DNA of 64,000 bases from Amphritea japonica ATCC BAA-1530 (GCF_016592435.1 NZ_AP014545.1:3170693-3234692), one strand, 5' to 3'. Positions 30,831-40,031 are shown, counted from the stretch's first letter. Numbers and translations: made by a program. Notes: generated from the sequence alone by a model not told the origin.

Positions 30831-31277
30831 ATGAATAGAGTTTTTCCGGAATGTGAAGCTGAAGTGCAACAAGCCAGTCTGCTACGTCGCTTTGCAGCGA
30901 TGATCTATGACGCATTTCTGGTTGCAGCCATCTGGATGTGTACCGGTTTTGCTGCCGTCGGCCTGAATAACGGAAATGTTGTTGAAGGCCCGCTATTTCA
31001 ATCTGTGCTATTTCTACTGACCTTCGCCTTCTTCGCCTACTTCTGGGTGCGCCTGGGACAGACGCTGGGGATGCAAGCCTGGAAACTCAGAGTACAGACC
31101 ATAGATGGCAAACATATCAGCCTGCGTCAGGCTCTTATCCGCTTCATGACCGCCATCCTATCATTCGCCTGCTTCGGCCTGGGCTTCTTCTGGATGCTCT
31201 TTTCAGCTAACAAAGCCACCTGGCATGACAGCTTTTCCGAAACGCAGATTGTTTTGTTAAACAAGAAAAGTAAATAA
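30831..31277 (+). CDS. RDD-family membrane protein
   Basis: About 148 residues from the ATG at 30831; an in-frame TTG at 30804 would add nine. The first part has LLRRFAAMIYDAFLVAAIW, with the Arg-Asp pattern of RDD domains, and three hydrophobic helices (about 20-42, 50-75, 110-135). The family is of unknown or varied function. It may be co-transcribed with the transporter before it. Confidence 0.82.
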   Translation: MNRVFPECEAEVQQASLLRRFAAMIYDAFLVAAIWMCTGFAAVGLNNGNVVEGPLFQSVLFLLTFAFFAYFWVRLGQTLGMQAWKLRVQTIDGKHISLRQALIRFMTAILSFACFGLGFFWMLFSANKATWHDSFSETQIVLLNKKSK

Positions 31278-31294
31278 AGAATACCTACGTGCCC

Positions 31295-31500
31295 TACTGA
31301 TAGTAGCGAGACGTGCTTCGCACTTGCGAGACGCTCCTACGTCGCTAGCCAGGAGCTAAAAAAAGCAAAGACCAGAAGAAGAATATCAATATCACGGATA
31401 TACCGCAGCCCAAATGCTTTTCCTGGCAAGCAACGAAGTTGCGTCTAACCACCAGCAAATGCGGAGCACGTCTAGCCACTCTCGCGCTTTTTGCGAGCTA
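31295..31500. repeat. GCTAG-hairpin composite repeat, copy 2
   Basis: The left arm has ACGTGC-TTC-GCACTTG and further hairpins up to CTAGCCAGGAGCT. An A7 run starts a core of about 70 bases. The right arm starts TTTTCCTGG and continues with AACGAAGTTGCGTCTAACCACCAG and TCTAGCCAC, then an outer CTCGC-loop-GCGAG unit. CCAGG/CCTGG closes the core. The right edge supplies the lptG stop (TAG, 31498-31500). Confidence 0.85.
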
Positions 31501-32559
31501 CCCCGCCCGTTTAATAAGCCATCCGCCCAACAGCATGCAGATCAAAATCGGCACCAGTGCAGACCAGACCGGGGCTACTTGATAGAGCGAACTCAGTGGG
31601 GCCAGGATATCCTGACTGATTTTAAACACCATACCCACGACCACACCCGTGATAATCCGCTGGCCGGTAGAAACGCTGCGCAGTGAGCCGAAGATAAAAG
31701 AAACAGCGACCAGAACTAAGCCGATAATGGCAAGAGGCTGAAACGCTTTGCGCCAGAAACTTTGCATGAAGCGATCATTATCCAACTCCTGTTCTTCCAG
31801 ATACTGGCTGTAGTTGTACAGCTCACTGGTCGACATCTCTTTTGGCTTAACCATCAGCACTTTCAAGCGCTGGGGATTAAGTTCTATCTCCCAGGCCTGA
31901 GTGTCATATACCGTCGTCTGCGTACGGTCTTCAATAAAGCGGGTTTCCGTCACATCTTCTAAAACCCAGGCCCCATTCTGATAACGGCCACTCTTCGCAT
32001 AGCTGCTATACGAGAGACTACTATCCGGTGCCAGTCCAAAGCGCGTAATTCCCCGGGTTTCACCGTCTGGCGTCACAACATTGATATGAATATATTCACC
32101 GCTCTCACGGTGCCACACACCCGCACGAGCCGATACGGTGCCCCGGTTCAGATGATGTGCCCGGATACTCTCCGAAAGGGCCCCCGCGTATGGCGCGATA
32201 TATTCACCGACAACCAAAGCCAGTAACGACAGTACGATAACCGGTTTTAGTACCATCCGCACCAGTTGCCAGACAGAGATACCTGCCGCCCGCATAACCG
32301 TCAACTCACTGCCACTGGCCAGTCCACCCAGGCCGATCAGACAACCGACCAGACAACCCAAAGGCAAAAACTCATAGAAAGCGGCAGGCATGTTCAGCCC
32401 GGCATAGCCCAGCATAATTAACGTGGTATAGCGCTCGTTCAGTTCAGGCAACTCTTCAATTACCCGAAACGTGAAGTCCAGACCGACGACGATCACCATC
32501 ACCACCAGAATACTCAGGAGTACCTGTTTGCCGATATAACGATCCAGCTTACGCCGCAT
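31498..32559 (-). CDS. lptG: LptG, lipopolysaccharide export permease
   Basis: 353 residues from the ATG at 32559, which has GGAGG about 9 bases upstream; a TTG at 32565 is less likely. It has three N-terminal and three C-terminal membrane helices with a central periplasmic jellyroll domain (about 125-260). LptG partners LptF and the LptB ATPase to pull LPS from the inner membrane. It overlaps lptF by about 11 bases. The stop lies in a repeat. Confidence 0.95.
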   Translation of the reverse strand: MRRKLDRYIGKQVLLSILVVMVIVVGLDFTFRVIEELPELNERYTTLIMLGYAGLNMPAAFYEFLPLGCLVGCLIGLGGLASGSELTVMRAAGISVWQLVRMVLKPVIVLSLLALVVGEYIAPYAGALSESIRAHHLNRGTVSARAGVWHRESGEYIHINVVTPDGETRGITRFGLAPDSSLSYSSYAKSGRYQNGAWVLEDVTETRFIEDRTQTTVYDTQAWEIELNPQRLKVLMVKPKEMSTSELYNYSQYLEEQELDNDRFMQSFWRKAFQPLAIIGLVLVAVSFIFGSLRSVSTGQRIITGVVVGMVFKISQDILAPLSSLYQVAPVWSALVPILICMLLGGWLIKRAG

Positions 32560-33652
32560 GTTCAACCCTCCGGCGACCCAACAGTCGTGCCCAGCGCCCC
32601 TGAAAGAACAACATACTCATCGCAACACCGAAGAACAGCAGATGCACCAACCAGAGTAACGCCACATGGCCACCATCTTTTTCAAGATAATTACGTACAT
32701 TGGTCAACAATAATAAATAGGTCATATACAACAAAATCGAGGGTATCAGCTTGGCATATCGTCCTTGCCGGGGGTTCGTTTTACTCAAAGGTACCGCCAG
32801 CAGTGCAACAATCAACGTCAGCATTGGCAGAGATAAACGCCAGTGCAACTGGGCTCGCTCGGCATTATCTCCGTCAAACAACGCTTCGGTCGGGATAGAA
32901 TAAAGCTCGTTAACCGGTTTTACCTGTTCCTGCTTGGGCAACCGAATACCATATTCCTGGAACTGAATCTGTCGATAATCCGCCTCGCCGGGGTTACCCT
33001 CATAGCGATAACCATTATCTAGCACCAGATAACGCACCCCCGTCTCTGGGTTGGTATAACTACGGCCCTTTTCAGCCACCACCATAACCGCCTGCTCCTT
33101 ATCACCTTTCTTGATCTTCTCAGTGATAAAAACGCCTTTCATCGTGCCGCTGTTAGTATCTAATTGTTCAATATAAGTCACCCGATCACCCCGGGGCATC
33201 GCCTGAAAGCGCCCCTCAGTAATCAGATCAAATTCACCGACGTTACGCTGTTTCTGCAACATAATTTCGGTCTGGTTTGCACCATAAGGCGATAAAAACA
33301 GGCTCATCGAGCCTACCAGCAAAGCGGTCAGTACCGCCGGACCCAGCGTGTACATCGTCAGACGGCGCTGACTCATGCCCGTCGCTTGCAACACCACCAT
33401 CTCGCTCTCAAGATAAAAACGGCCATAGGCGAGCAGAATACCCAGAAACAGCCCCAGTGGGAGAATCAGCTCAAGAAAGCCCGGCAAGCGAAACAGCAGA
33501 TAATAGAATACCGCTGCCATCGGTATTTCACCGGCGGCAGCGATACTCAGATAACTAATAAAACGACCACTCATAATGATCAACAACAGTACCGTGGTGA
33601 CGGCTACCATGCTGATCAGAACTTCTTTGGCCAGATAGCGAAAGATAATCAA
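32549..33652 (-). CDS. lptF: LptF, lipopolysaccharide export permease
   Basis: 367 residues. It begins MIIFRYLAKEVL as E. coli LptF begins MIIIRYL, using a TTG start. Six membrane helices flank a periplasmic jellyroll. VPLSKTNPRQGRYAKL near the C-terminus is a family signature. It is divergent from pepA, the usual gammaproteobacterial order; the pair shares a 180-base intergenic region. Confidence 0.95.
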   Translation of the reverse strand: MIIFRYLAKEVLISMVAVTTVLLLIIMSGRFISYLSIAAAGEIPMAAVFYYLLFRLPGFLELILPLGLFLGILLAYGRFYLESEMVVLQATGMSQRRLTMYTLGPAVLTALLVGSMSLFLSPYGANQTEIMLQKQRNVGEFDLITEGRFQAMPRGDRVTYIEQLDTNSGTMKGVFITEKIKKGDKEQAVMVVAEKGRSYTNPETGVRYLVLDNGYRYEGNPGEADYRQIQFQEYGIRLPKQEQVKPVNELYSIPTEALFDGDNAERAQLHWRLSLPMLTLIVALLAVPLSKTNPRQGRYAKLIPSILLYMTYLLLLTNVRNYLEKDGGHVALLWLVHLLFFGVAMSMLFFQGRWARLLGRRRVEHAA

Positions 33653-33832
33653 ACTACCGTATCCTGTGTAATTGCCGGTAAAGAATTGTCTCTGATACCG
33701 AAAACGGGGTTTTGTTTCTGCGGCATTAGGATAAAATCCGGGAATGCATTATAAAACCTGTCCAGCACACTTAGGCTGAACCGGTGCGTCATTATCTTAT
33801 AAACCAGGCACGATGTCTTGTGTGGAGAAAGC

Positions 33833-35332
33833 ATGGAATTTGAAATAGTTACCGGTTCGGTTGAATCTCTGGAAACTGACTGTTTAATCGTCGGTATCGC
33901 CCCTGATGGCGAACTCGCTCCTTCAGCAGCGCTGATCAATACTGCCTCTGCCGGTTATCTGAACGATATTATCGGTGATCACCAGGGCAAAGCCGGTCAG
34001 GCATTGTTACTTCACAAGGTTCCAGGCATCGGTGCTGCCCGTGTTCTGTTGATCGGTATCGGCAAAGCCGATGAGCGTAATGATCGCAACCAACTGAAAA
34101 TCATCAAGAGCATCATGTCCAATCTGAAGCTGATCCAATGCCAATCAGCAGTGATCGCATTAGACGGGTTGGAAAGTGCCGATCAGGATCTCTATCGTCA
34201 ACTGCGCCATAACACCGAATGGGCTAGCGCAGAGCTATATCAGTATGACGCCACCAAGAGCAAAAAGGCCGATCCCCTGAATCTGGAAAGCATCGCTTTT
34301 CTGCTTAGCCAGGATGATGCAGAGCTGGGTGAATTCTCTATCAGCGATGGCTCGGCTATCGCCAACGGTGTTGATACCGCTCGTGAACTGGGCAACCTGC
34401 CGGGAAATATTTGCACCCCTTCCTATCTAGCAGAGCAGGCACTGGCGCTGGCTGAAGAGTGCGATGAGCTGACTACCACTATTCTCGATGAAGCTGAGAT
34501 GGAACAACTGGGCATGCACTCCCTGCTATCCGTAGGTAAAGGCAGCTCGGAGCCCTCTAAACTGATCGTCATGGAATACAAAGGTGGCGAGTCAGATCAA
34601 CAACCTCATGTCTTAGTCGGCAAAGGCATCACCTTTGATACCGGTGGCATCAGCCTTAAGCCTGGCGCTAAGATGGATGAGATGAAATATGACATGTGCG
34701 GTGCTGCCAGTGTAATGGGAGCCATGGAAGCACTGACCCAGTTAGGCCTGGAGCAGAATGTCGTCGCTATCATCGCGTCTGCCGAAAACATGCCTGCAGG
34801 CAACGCCTCAAAGCCTGGTGATATTGTCACCACGATGTCCGGCCAGACCGTAGAGATCCTTAACACCGATGCCGAAGGTCGTTTGGTACTCTGTGATGCG
34901 CTGACCTATGCAGAACGCTTTGACCCAGCCACCGTTGTCGATGTTGCCACCCTTACCGGTGCCTGTATTGTTGCGCTGGGACATCAGGCAACCGGCCTGC
35001 TCTCAAATGACGACCTGCTGGCCGATGACCTGCTGGCCGCCGGTGAGTTTTCCGCCGATAAAGCCTGGCGTCTGCCGCTTTGGGATGAGTATCAGGAACA
35101 GTTGGACAGCAACTTTGCCGATATGGCCAACATTGGCGGCCCGGCAGCGGGTACCGTCACGGCTGCCTGCTTCCTGTCCCGCTATACCAAGAAGTATCGC
35201 TGGGCACATCTGGATATCGCTGGCGTTGCCTGGAACAGTGCGGGTAAAGCAAAAGGCGCGACCGGACGTTGCGTTCCACTGCTGTGTCAGCACCTTATCG
35301 CTCAGGTTGATGATCTGGCTGACGACGAGTAA
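33833..35332 (+). CDS. pepA: Leucyl aminopeptidase PepA
   Basis: About 499 residues. The M17 signature NTDAEGRLVL and the metal-binding KGITFDTGGISLKP are intact. I start at the ATG 33833 (MEFEIVTG), which has GGAG about 5-6 bases upstream and matches E. coli PepA; the earlier TTG at 33818 is unlikely. PepA removes N-terminal residues and in E. coli also binds DNA at the carAB promoter and at cer sites. Confidence 0.97.
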   Translation: MEFEIVTGSVESLETDCLIVGIAPDGELAPSAALINTASAGYLNDIIGDHQGKAGQALLLHKVPGIGAARVLLIGIGKADERNDRNQLKIIKSIMSNLKLIQCQSAVIALDGLESADQDLYRQLRHNTEWASAELYQYDATKSKKADPLNLESIAFLLSQDDAELGEFSISDGSAIANGVDTARELGNLPGNICTPSYLAEQALALAEECDELTTTILDEAEMEQLGMHSLLSVGKGSSEPSKLIVMEYKGGESDQQPHVLVGKGITFDTGGISLKPGAKMDEMKYDMCGAASVMGAMEALTQLGLEQNVVAIIASAENMPAGNASKPGDIVTTMSGQTVEILNTDAEGRLVLCDALTYAERFDPATVVDVATLTGACIVALGHQATGLLSNDDLLADDLLAAGEFSADKAWRLPLWDEYQEQLDSNFADMANIGGPAAGTVTAACFLSRYTKKYRWAHLDIAGVAWNSAGKAKGATGRCVPLLCQHLIAQVDDLADDE

Positions 35333-35344
35333 ATCCTAAAAACA

Positions 35345-35466
35345 CAGGGCCCTGAGTCTGGTATATGAGTGTGTCAGCGCAAGACATTTTTCAAAAAGAG
35401 TTACTTGCAGTGAGTAAGTGAGTTCTTTGAGAAAAGATATAGCGCCGCACTGGCGCACTCAGACCC
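35345..35466. repeat. Palindromic intergenic repeat, type 2, copy 2
   Basis: About 122 bases between pepA and holC. GTCTG/CAGAC outer arms, TTCAAA/TTTGAG and TTACT/AGTAA inner arms form a long imperfect hairpin. The segment AGTAAGTGAGTTC resembles ACTAAGTGAGCATTC in the copy beside prfB. Confidence 0.55.
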
Positions 35467-35484
35467 CGACCGGAATTTAAAAGT

Positions 35485-35919
35485 ATGAGCCAAGCTGATT
35501 TCTATGTTCTTCCTGATGCCGAGCCGGAAAGCCGTACCACTTTCCTCTGCCGACTGGCGGATAAAGTATTAGGCCACGGTCTGAACGTCTACATTCATGT
35601 CACCGGCGAAACTGAAGCGGAACGTCTGGATCAGCTACTCTGGGATTACCGGGCGGATGCGTTTATTCCCCATGGACTGCTCAACAGCAAACCCGATGCC
35701 CCGGTGCAGATCGGCTGGGGTGATCAACTACCCCAACACCGTGATGTTTACATCAACCTGGCACTGGAGGCTTCAGCGGAAACCCTGAAGTTCGACCGAA
35801 TCCTCGAGATTGTCATTCAACAACCCGACATCCTCGCGGCAACCCGCAAAAATTTCGCCCTCTATAAAAGCAACGGCAGAACACCGAAGATGCATGATAT
35901 GAGGCCGAAGGCCTCATAA
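35485..35919 (+). CDS. holC: HolC, DNA polymerase III chi subunit
   Basis: 144 residues. ADFYVLPDAEPESRTTFLCRLADKV matches the family start. Chi links the clamp loader to SSB. The gene sits between pepA and valS as in E. coli. The last nine codons and the stop lie in a hairpin whose arms are TATGAGGCC and GGCCTCATA with a GAA loop (35898-35918). This C-terminus (MRPKAS) may be repeat-derived. Confidence 0.94.
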   Translation: MSQADFYVLPDAEPESRTTFLCRLADKVLGHGLNVYIHVTGETEAERLDQLLWDYRADAFIPHGLLNSKPDAPVQIGWGDQLPQHRDVYINLALEASAETLKFDRILEIVIQQPDILAATRKNFALYKSNGRTPKMHDMRPKAS

Positions 35920-35985
35920 GTCGCCAGACGTCACTGCGTGTCTTGTTGGACGCGGCTTCGCCGCTAGCTAGTAGTTAGATAAAGA
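35898..35985. repeat. GCTAG-hairpin repeat, left-arm type, copy 3
   Basis: Starts with the holC end hairpin, then ACGTCAC-TG-CGTGTCT and a GACGCGGC-TTC-GCCGC hairpin, ending GCTAGCTAGTAGTTAG and an A-rich tail. No right arm is seen, so the copy is single-armed. Confidence 0.75.
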
Positions 35986-35994
35986 TAAGAACGC

Positions 35995-36336
35995 TCAGGA
36001 TTCAGTAGATTTAATAAGTGCAGCCAGCATTTTCTGGATTTCATCCAGCTCCATTCGCCAGGCATTCCCTCTTTCGTTATGGATATAGCCAATTCTCTGA
36101 CCGATATAAACCTGAGTTTTCAGTTCAGCTAAAGAACCTTTGGCATAGTAGAGAAACTTCCGTTTCTCTTTTCTCGAGCCTCGCTCAAACCCTTCTGCAA
36201 TATTGCTGGGTATCGACAAACCACTTCGGGTGATCTGATCTCTGAACCCAAAATCACGACAGCGGGAAAGCACCGTATATACCTCACAACTTATCCGACA
36301 AGCACGTTTCCATACATCCAAATCTTCATAACTCAT
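35995..36336 (-). CDS. Four-helix-bundle protein of the S23 / IVS family
   Basis: 113 residues. The pattern LDVWKRACRISCEVY, RDQITRSGLSIPSNIAEGFERGSRKEKRKFLYYAKGSLAELKTQ is diagnostic of the family (TIGR02436). Members are encoded in intervening sequences of 23S rRNA in some bacteria, but many occur as stand-alone genes; here no rRNA is near. Structure known from relatives is a pentamer with a basic face; function is uncertain. An AAGGA site precedes the ATG. It lies between two repeat copies on the strand opposite holC and valS. Confidence 0.88.
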   Translation of the reverse strand: MSYEDLDVWKRACRISCEVYTVLSRCRDFGFRDQITRSGLSIPSNIAEGFERGSRKEKRKFLYYAKGSLAELKTQVYIGQRIGYIHNERGNAWRMELDEIQKMLAALIKSTES

Positions 36337-36423
36337 AACAAAATCCTTTTTGTTTGCCAGTTAACTGCCACAGTGTAGTTCAACCTGACCGATGACGATA
36401 AGGCATATCTCATCACTACGTAA

Positions 36424-36600
36424 GCAGAAGTCGCTAGAACGGAAACTTCGTTTCCTGCTAGTGATTAGACGCGACTATGTCGCTTGCTAGAAAAAACAAA
36501 GAGCAAAAGAAAATATAGATACTACAGAACCAAAATGCTTTTCTAACAGGAGACGAAGGCTCCGTTCTAACCACTAGCAAGTTTCGGAGCGACATTTAAC
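36424..36600. repeat. GCTAG-hairpin composite repeat, copy 4
   Basis: Left arm: GGAAAC-TTC-GTTTCC and GCGAC-TAT-GTCGC hairpins, GCTAGTGATTAG between them. TTGCTAGAAAA starts the core; TTTTCTAACAG ends it, so the core closes by pairing. Right arm: GGAG-CGAAGGC-TCCG and CGGAGCGAC before TTAACAACT. The core shares CAAAATGCTTTTC and AAAGAGCAAAAG-type wording with copy 2. Confidence 0.85.
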
Positions 36601-36611
36601 AACTGCTCATT

Positions 36612-36768
36612 AGATAGAACGTCGCTTCACGAGTCGCCAGACACGGTTTCTCCGCTGGCTAGTAGCTAGAAAAAACATTTCAGTTCAGCAGCATAAATGC
36701 TCTTCTCTTTTTCTAGTAAGTGCAAAGCACGTCTAACCACTAGCAAGTGCGCAGCACGTCTAGCTACT
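36612..36768. repeat. GCTAG-hairpin composite repeat, copy 5
   Basis: Left arm: AACGTCGC-TTC-ACGAGTCGCCAGAC, then ACGG-TTTCT-CCGCTGGCTAGTAGCTAGAAAAAA. A short core of about 45 bases follows. Right arm: TTTTTCTAG, AAGTGC-AAA-GCACG, TCTAACCACTAGC, AGTGCGCAGCACG and TCTAGCTACTTAAG. The valS promoter region directly abuts its right edge. Confidence 0.85.
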
Positions 36769-36772
36769 TAAG

Positions 36773-36789
36773 TACCCGCCGGGTATAAT
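36773..36789 (+). promoter_or_regulatory. Palindrome overlapping a -10 of valS
   Basis: TACCC-GCC-GGGTA (36773-36785) runs into TATAAT (36784-36789), 52 bases before the valS ATG. The palindrome could be an operator or a short RNA hairpin if transcription starts upstream. No TTGACA-like -35 is seen; the -35 position is taken up by the repeat edge. Confidence 0.5.
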
Positions 36790-36840
36790 ATCTGACTATT
36801 TTTTTTGCCCTAATTTAAGCATTGAGAGCACGGTCGATTA

Positions 36841-39696
36841 ATGGATACCACTTACCTGCCGCACGAGATCGAGAAATCCTGGTACAAAACCTGGGAAGAT
36901 AATGGTTACTTCGCCCCTTCCGGTGAAGGTGAAGCCTATAGCATCATGATCCCACCGCCGAATGTCACCGGCAGTCTGCATATGGGTCATGCTTTTCAGC
37001 ACACCATTATGGATGCCCTGACCCGCTATCAGCGGATGAAGGGAAAGAACACCCTGTGGCAAGTGGGTACCGATCACGCCGGTATCGCCACGCAGATGGT
37101 GGTTGAGCGTAAACTGGCGGCTGAAGAGCAGAAAACCCGTCATGATCTGGGTCGTGAAGCCTTTATCGAAAAGATCTGGGAATGGAAAGGTGAATCCGGC
37201 GGTATGATCACCAATCAGATGCGCCGTCTGGGCGACTCTGTTGACTGGCCAACCGAGCGTTTCACCATGGATTCCGGATTCTACACCGGCGTTCAGGAAG
37301 CCTTTATCCGTCTGTATGACGAAGGCCTGATCTACCGTGGTAAGCGCCTGGTTAACTGGGACCCTAAACTGCACACTGCGATCTCCGATCTGGAAGTGGA
37401 AAACCGCGAAGTCAAAGGCAAGATGTGGTATCTGCGCTATGCCCTGGCCGATGGTGTAAAAACCGCTGCCGGTGATGACTTCCTGGTCGTGGGTACAACC
37501 CGTCCGGAAACCCTGCTGGGCGATACCGGTGTTGCGGTTAACGCCGACGATGAACGTTACAAAGATCTGATCGGCAAAGAGATCATCCTGCCACTGGTTG
37601 GCCGTCGTATTCCCATTGTTGCCGATGAACATGCTGACATGGAAAAAGGCACCGGTTGTGTGAAGATCACGCCGGCCCACGACTTCAACGATAATGAAGT
37701 AGGCAAGCGCTGCAAGCTACCGATGATCAACGTTCTGACCCTTAACGGTGATATCCGTGACGCGGCAGAAACCTTCAATACCGATGGCAGCGAAAACCAC
37801 GATCTGGACAAAACCCTGCCGGAGAAATACCGCGGCATGGAGCGGTTTGCCGCCCGTAAAGCGATTGTTGCCGATATGGATGAAGCCGGTCTGCTGGTTA
37901 AGATCGAAGAAAACGATATGACCATTCCCTACGGCGACCGTGGTGGTGTAGTTATCGAGCCGATGCTCACCGATCAGTGGTTTGCCGACGCCAAGACTCT
38001 GTCTGGTCCTGCCGTAGAAGCGGTAGAGAATGGCGATATCAAGTTCGTGCCTAAGCAATACGAAAACATGTTCTTCGCCTGGATGCGTGACATTCAGGAC
38101 TGGTGTATCTCCCGTCAGCTATGGTGGGGACACCGGATTCCGGCATTCTACGACAACGAAGGCAATGTCTACGTTGCTAAAGATGCAGCCACTGCCCGTG
38201 AAAAATACGGTCTGGATCTGGAAACCGAACTGCGTCAGGACGATGATGTTCTGGATACCTGGTTCAGCTCCGGTCTGTGGACCTTTGGCACCCTGGGCTG
38301 GCCTGAAGACACGCAACGTCTGCAGACATTCCACCCCACCGATGTACTGGTGACCGGTTTCGATATTATCTTCTTCTGGGTTGCCCGGATGATGATGATG
38401 ACCCTGCACTTCATGAAAAATGAAGATGGCACACCGCAGGTACCATTCAAGACCGTGTATGTGACCGGCCTGATTCGCGATGAAAACGGCGACAAGATGT
38501 CGAAGTCGAAAGGCAACGTACTCGACCCGCTGGATATGATCGACGGTATCGGCCTGCCAGAGCTACTGGAAAAACGTACCGGTAACATGATGCAGCCACA
38601 ACTGGCTGAAAAGATCGGCAAGCGTACCGAAAAGCAGTTCCCGGAAGGCATCGCCGCCCATGGTACCGACGCCCTGCGTTTCACACTGGCAGCACTGGCC
38701 TCAACGGGCCGTGATATCAACTGGGATGTGAAACGTCTGGAAGGTTACCGTAACTTCTGTAACAAGATCTGGAACGCTGCCCGTTACGTGCAGATGAACA
38801 CCGAAGGCGAAGATTGTGGCCAAAACGGTGGCGACCTTGAGCTGTCTCTGGCAGATCGCTGGATTGCGAGTGAACTCCAGAAAGTTGAAACTGAAGTCAC
38901 AAAGCATCTGGATGAGTACCGTTTCGACCTGGCTTCCCAGTGCCTCTACGACTTCATCTGGAACGAATACTGTGGCTGGTACCTGGAGCTGTCTAAACCG
39001 GTTCTGTGGGACGACAACGCCTCAGCAGAAGCGAAGCGCGGCACCCGCCGCACGCTGGTTCGCGCACTGGAAGTCATCCTGCGTCTGACCCATCCGATCA
39101 TGCCGTACATCACCGAAGAGATCTGGCAGTCCATCAAGCAGGAAGCTGGCGTTGAAGGCGACACCATCATGCTGCAAGCCTACCCGGTTGCAGATGAAAG
39201 CAAGCTCGATGGCGCAGCCGAAGCCGATATCAACTGGCTTAAAGGCGTTATCACCGGTATTCGTAATATCCGGGGTGAGATGGGTATCTCTCCCGCGAAA
39301 GAGCTGGATATCCTGATTCAGAACGGTAGCGCCGACGATAAGGCCCGCCTGGAAGCCAACCAGGCATTCCTGGCGAAGCTGGCATCTCTGGCTTCGGTTA
39401 CCTGGCTGGAAGCCGGCGAAGAAGCACCGATGTCAGCGGTACAGCTGGTTGGCGAGATGCAGGTACTGGTCCCAATGGCTGGTCTGATCGATAAGAGTGC
39501 CGAGCTGGCCCGTCTGAAGAAAGAGATGGACAAGCTAGAGAAAGAATCTGGTCGTCTGTCAGGCAAGCTCAACAACGCGAAGTTCGTGGCCAATGCACCG
39601 GAGGCGGTTGTGGCTAAGGAACGCGAGAAGCTGGCAGAGCTTCAGGCTTCGTTGAGTCAACTGACCGAACAGTACGGGAAGATCGAGGCGCTTTAG
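36841..39696 (+). CDS. valS: Valyl-tRNA synthetase
   Basis: 951 residues, class Ia. The HIGH motif appears as HMGH in [12 protein letters not shown], the KMSKS loop as DKMSKSKGN (about 553-561), and the editing domain lies between (about 200-340). The tRNA-binding coiled coil forms the last 60 residues. It charges tRNA-Val and hydrolyses mischarged Thr-tRNA. It follows pepA and holC as usual, but an inserted gene and two repeats separate it from holC. A terminator follows. Confidence 0.98.
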   Translation: MDTTYLPHEIEKSWYKTWEDNGYFAPSGEGEAYSIMIPPPNVTGSLHMGHAFQHTIMDALTRYQRMKGKNTLWQVGTDHAGIATQMVVERKLAAEEQKTRHDLGREAFIEKIWEWKGESGGMITNQMRRLGDSVDWPTERFTMDSGFYTGVQEAFIRLYDEGLIYRGKRLVNWDPKLHTAISDLEVENREVKGKMWYLRYALADGVKTAAGDDFLVVGTTRPETLLGDTGVAVNADDERYKDLIGKEIILPLVGRRIPIVADEHADMEKGTGCVKITPAHDFNDNEVGKRCKLPMINVLTLNGDIRDAAETFNTDGSENHDLDKTLPEKYRGMERFAARKAIVADMDEAGLLVKIEENDMTIPYGDRGGVVIEPMLTDQWFADAKTLSGPAVEAVENGDIKFVPKQYENMFFAWMRDIQDWCISRQLWWGHRIPAFYDNEGNVYVAKDAATAREKYGLDLETELRQDDDVLDTWFSSGLWTFGTLGWPEDTQRLQTFHPTDVLVTGFDIIFFWVARMMMMTLHFMKNEDGTPQVPFKTVYVTGLIRDENGDKMSKSKGNVLDPLDMIDGIGLPELLEKRTGNMMQPQLAEKIGKRTEKQFPEGIAAHGTDALRFTLAALASTGRDINWDVKRLEGYRNFCNKIWNAARYVQMNTEGEDCGQNGGDLELSLADRWIASELQKVETEVTKHLDEYRFDLASQCLYDFIWNEYCGWYLELSKPVLWDDNASAEAKRGTRRTLVRALEVILRLTHPIMPYITEEIWQSIKQEAGVEGDTIMLQAYPVADESKLDGAAEADINWLKGVITGIRNIRGEMGISPAKELDILIQNGSADDKARLEANQAFLAKLASLASVTWLEAGEEAPMSAVQLVGEMQVLVPMAGLIDKSAELARLKKEMDKLEKESGRLSGKLNNAKFVANAPEAVVAKEREKLAELQASLSQLTEQYGKIEAL

Positions 39697-39705
39697 CACA
39701 ACAGA

Positions 39706-39766
39706 GGCTAGAACGTCGCTTCACTCCTCGCTAGACGCGGCTCCGCCGCTTGTTAGTAGCTAGAAA
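39706..39766. repeat. GCTAG-hairpin repeat, left-arm type, copy 6
   Basis: GGCTAGAACGTCGC-TTC-ACTCCTCGCTAGACG, then GCGGC-TCC-GCCGC, then TTGTTAGTAGCTAGAAAAAAC. It leads straight into the valS terminator. No right arm is seen, so the hairpin terminator takes the place of the core. Confidence 0.8.
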
Positions 39767-39770
39767 AAAC

Positions 39771-39800
39771 AAAAGCCCGGCAGTGATGCCGGGCTTTTTT
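39771..39800 (+). terminator. Terminator of valS, AGTGAT-loop type, copy 1
   Basis: GCCCGGC / GCCGGGC stem with the loop AGTGAT, A4 before and T6 after. The same loop and flanks recur at 40351 and 41832. Confidence 0.93.
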
Positions 39801-39846
39801 GTATTTATTAAATGTTACCCAGCCCCTAATTATCCGAATTTAGCTT

Positions 39847-39949
39847 TTCTCTGCGAACTCTGTGCCCTCTGTGGTGAGCATTTGGTTAAATATATGGTTT
39901 TACCACAGTACCCAAGGGGCATGCTAAGAACACAGAGTGCACCGAGGGA
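39847..39949. repeat. CTCTGTG/CACAGAG inverted repeat
   Basis: TCTGCGAACTCTGTGCCCTCTGTGGT (39850-39875) faces ACCACAG...AACACAGAGTGCACCGAGGG (39902-39948). This phrase (CTCTGTG, CCCTCTGTGGT) is a widely seen intergenic repeat in bacteria. Open frames through it are not believable genes. Confidence 0.6.
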
Positions 39950-39984
39950 ATAACAGGACGGACTGGTTTTATACGGAAAATGAG

Positions 39985-40003
39985 ACAGTCTTATTTAGAC
40001 TGT
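39985..40003. other. Stem-loop at the end of the 40032 gene
   Basis: ACAGTCT / AGACTGT perfect 7-bp stem with a 5-base loop. On the minus strand it follows the small membrane protein gene, but the T run is weak. It could be a terminator for that gene. Confidence 0.45.
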
Positions 40004-40031
40004 GGATAAACGGCCCAATTATTCCAGCCGC

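Noticed and set aside
35995-36336. Accessory protein of a diversity-generating retroelement
   Set aside because: No reverse transcriptase, template repeat or variable repeat is found near the four-helix-bundle gene.
36838-37680. 280-residue open frame antisense to valS
   Set aside because: It lies fully opposite a certain gene, starts near its 5' end and has no recognisable protein; it is a shadow of valS codon usage.
39750-39953. 67-residue plus-strand frame with LCELCALCGEH wording
   Set aside because: The Cys-rich part is a translation of the CTCTGTG intergenic repeat and the start lies in the terminator region of valS.
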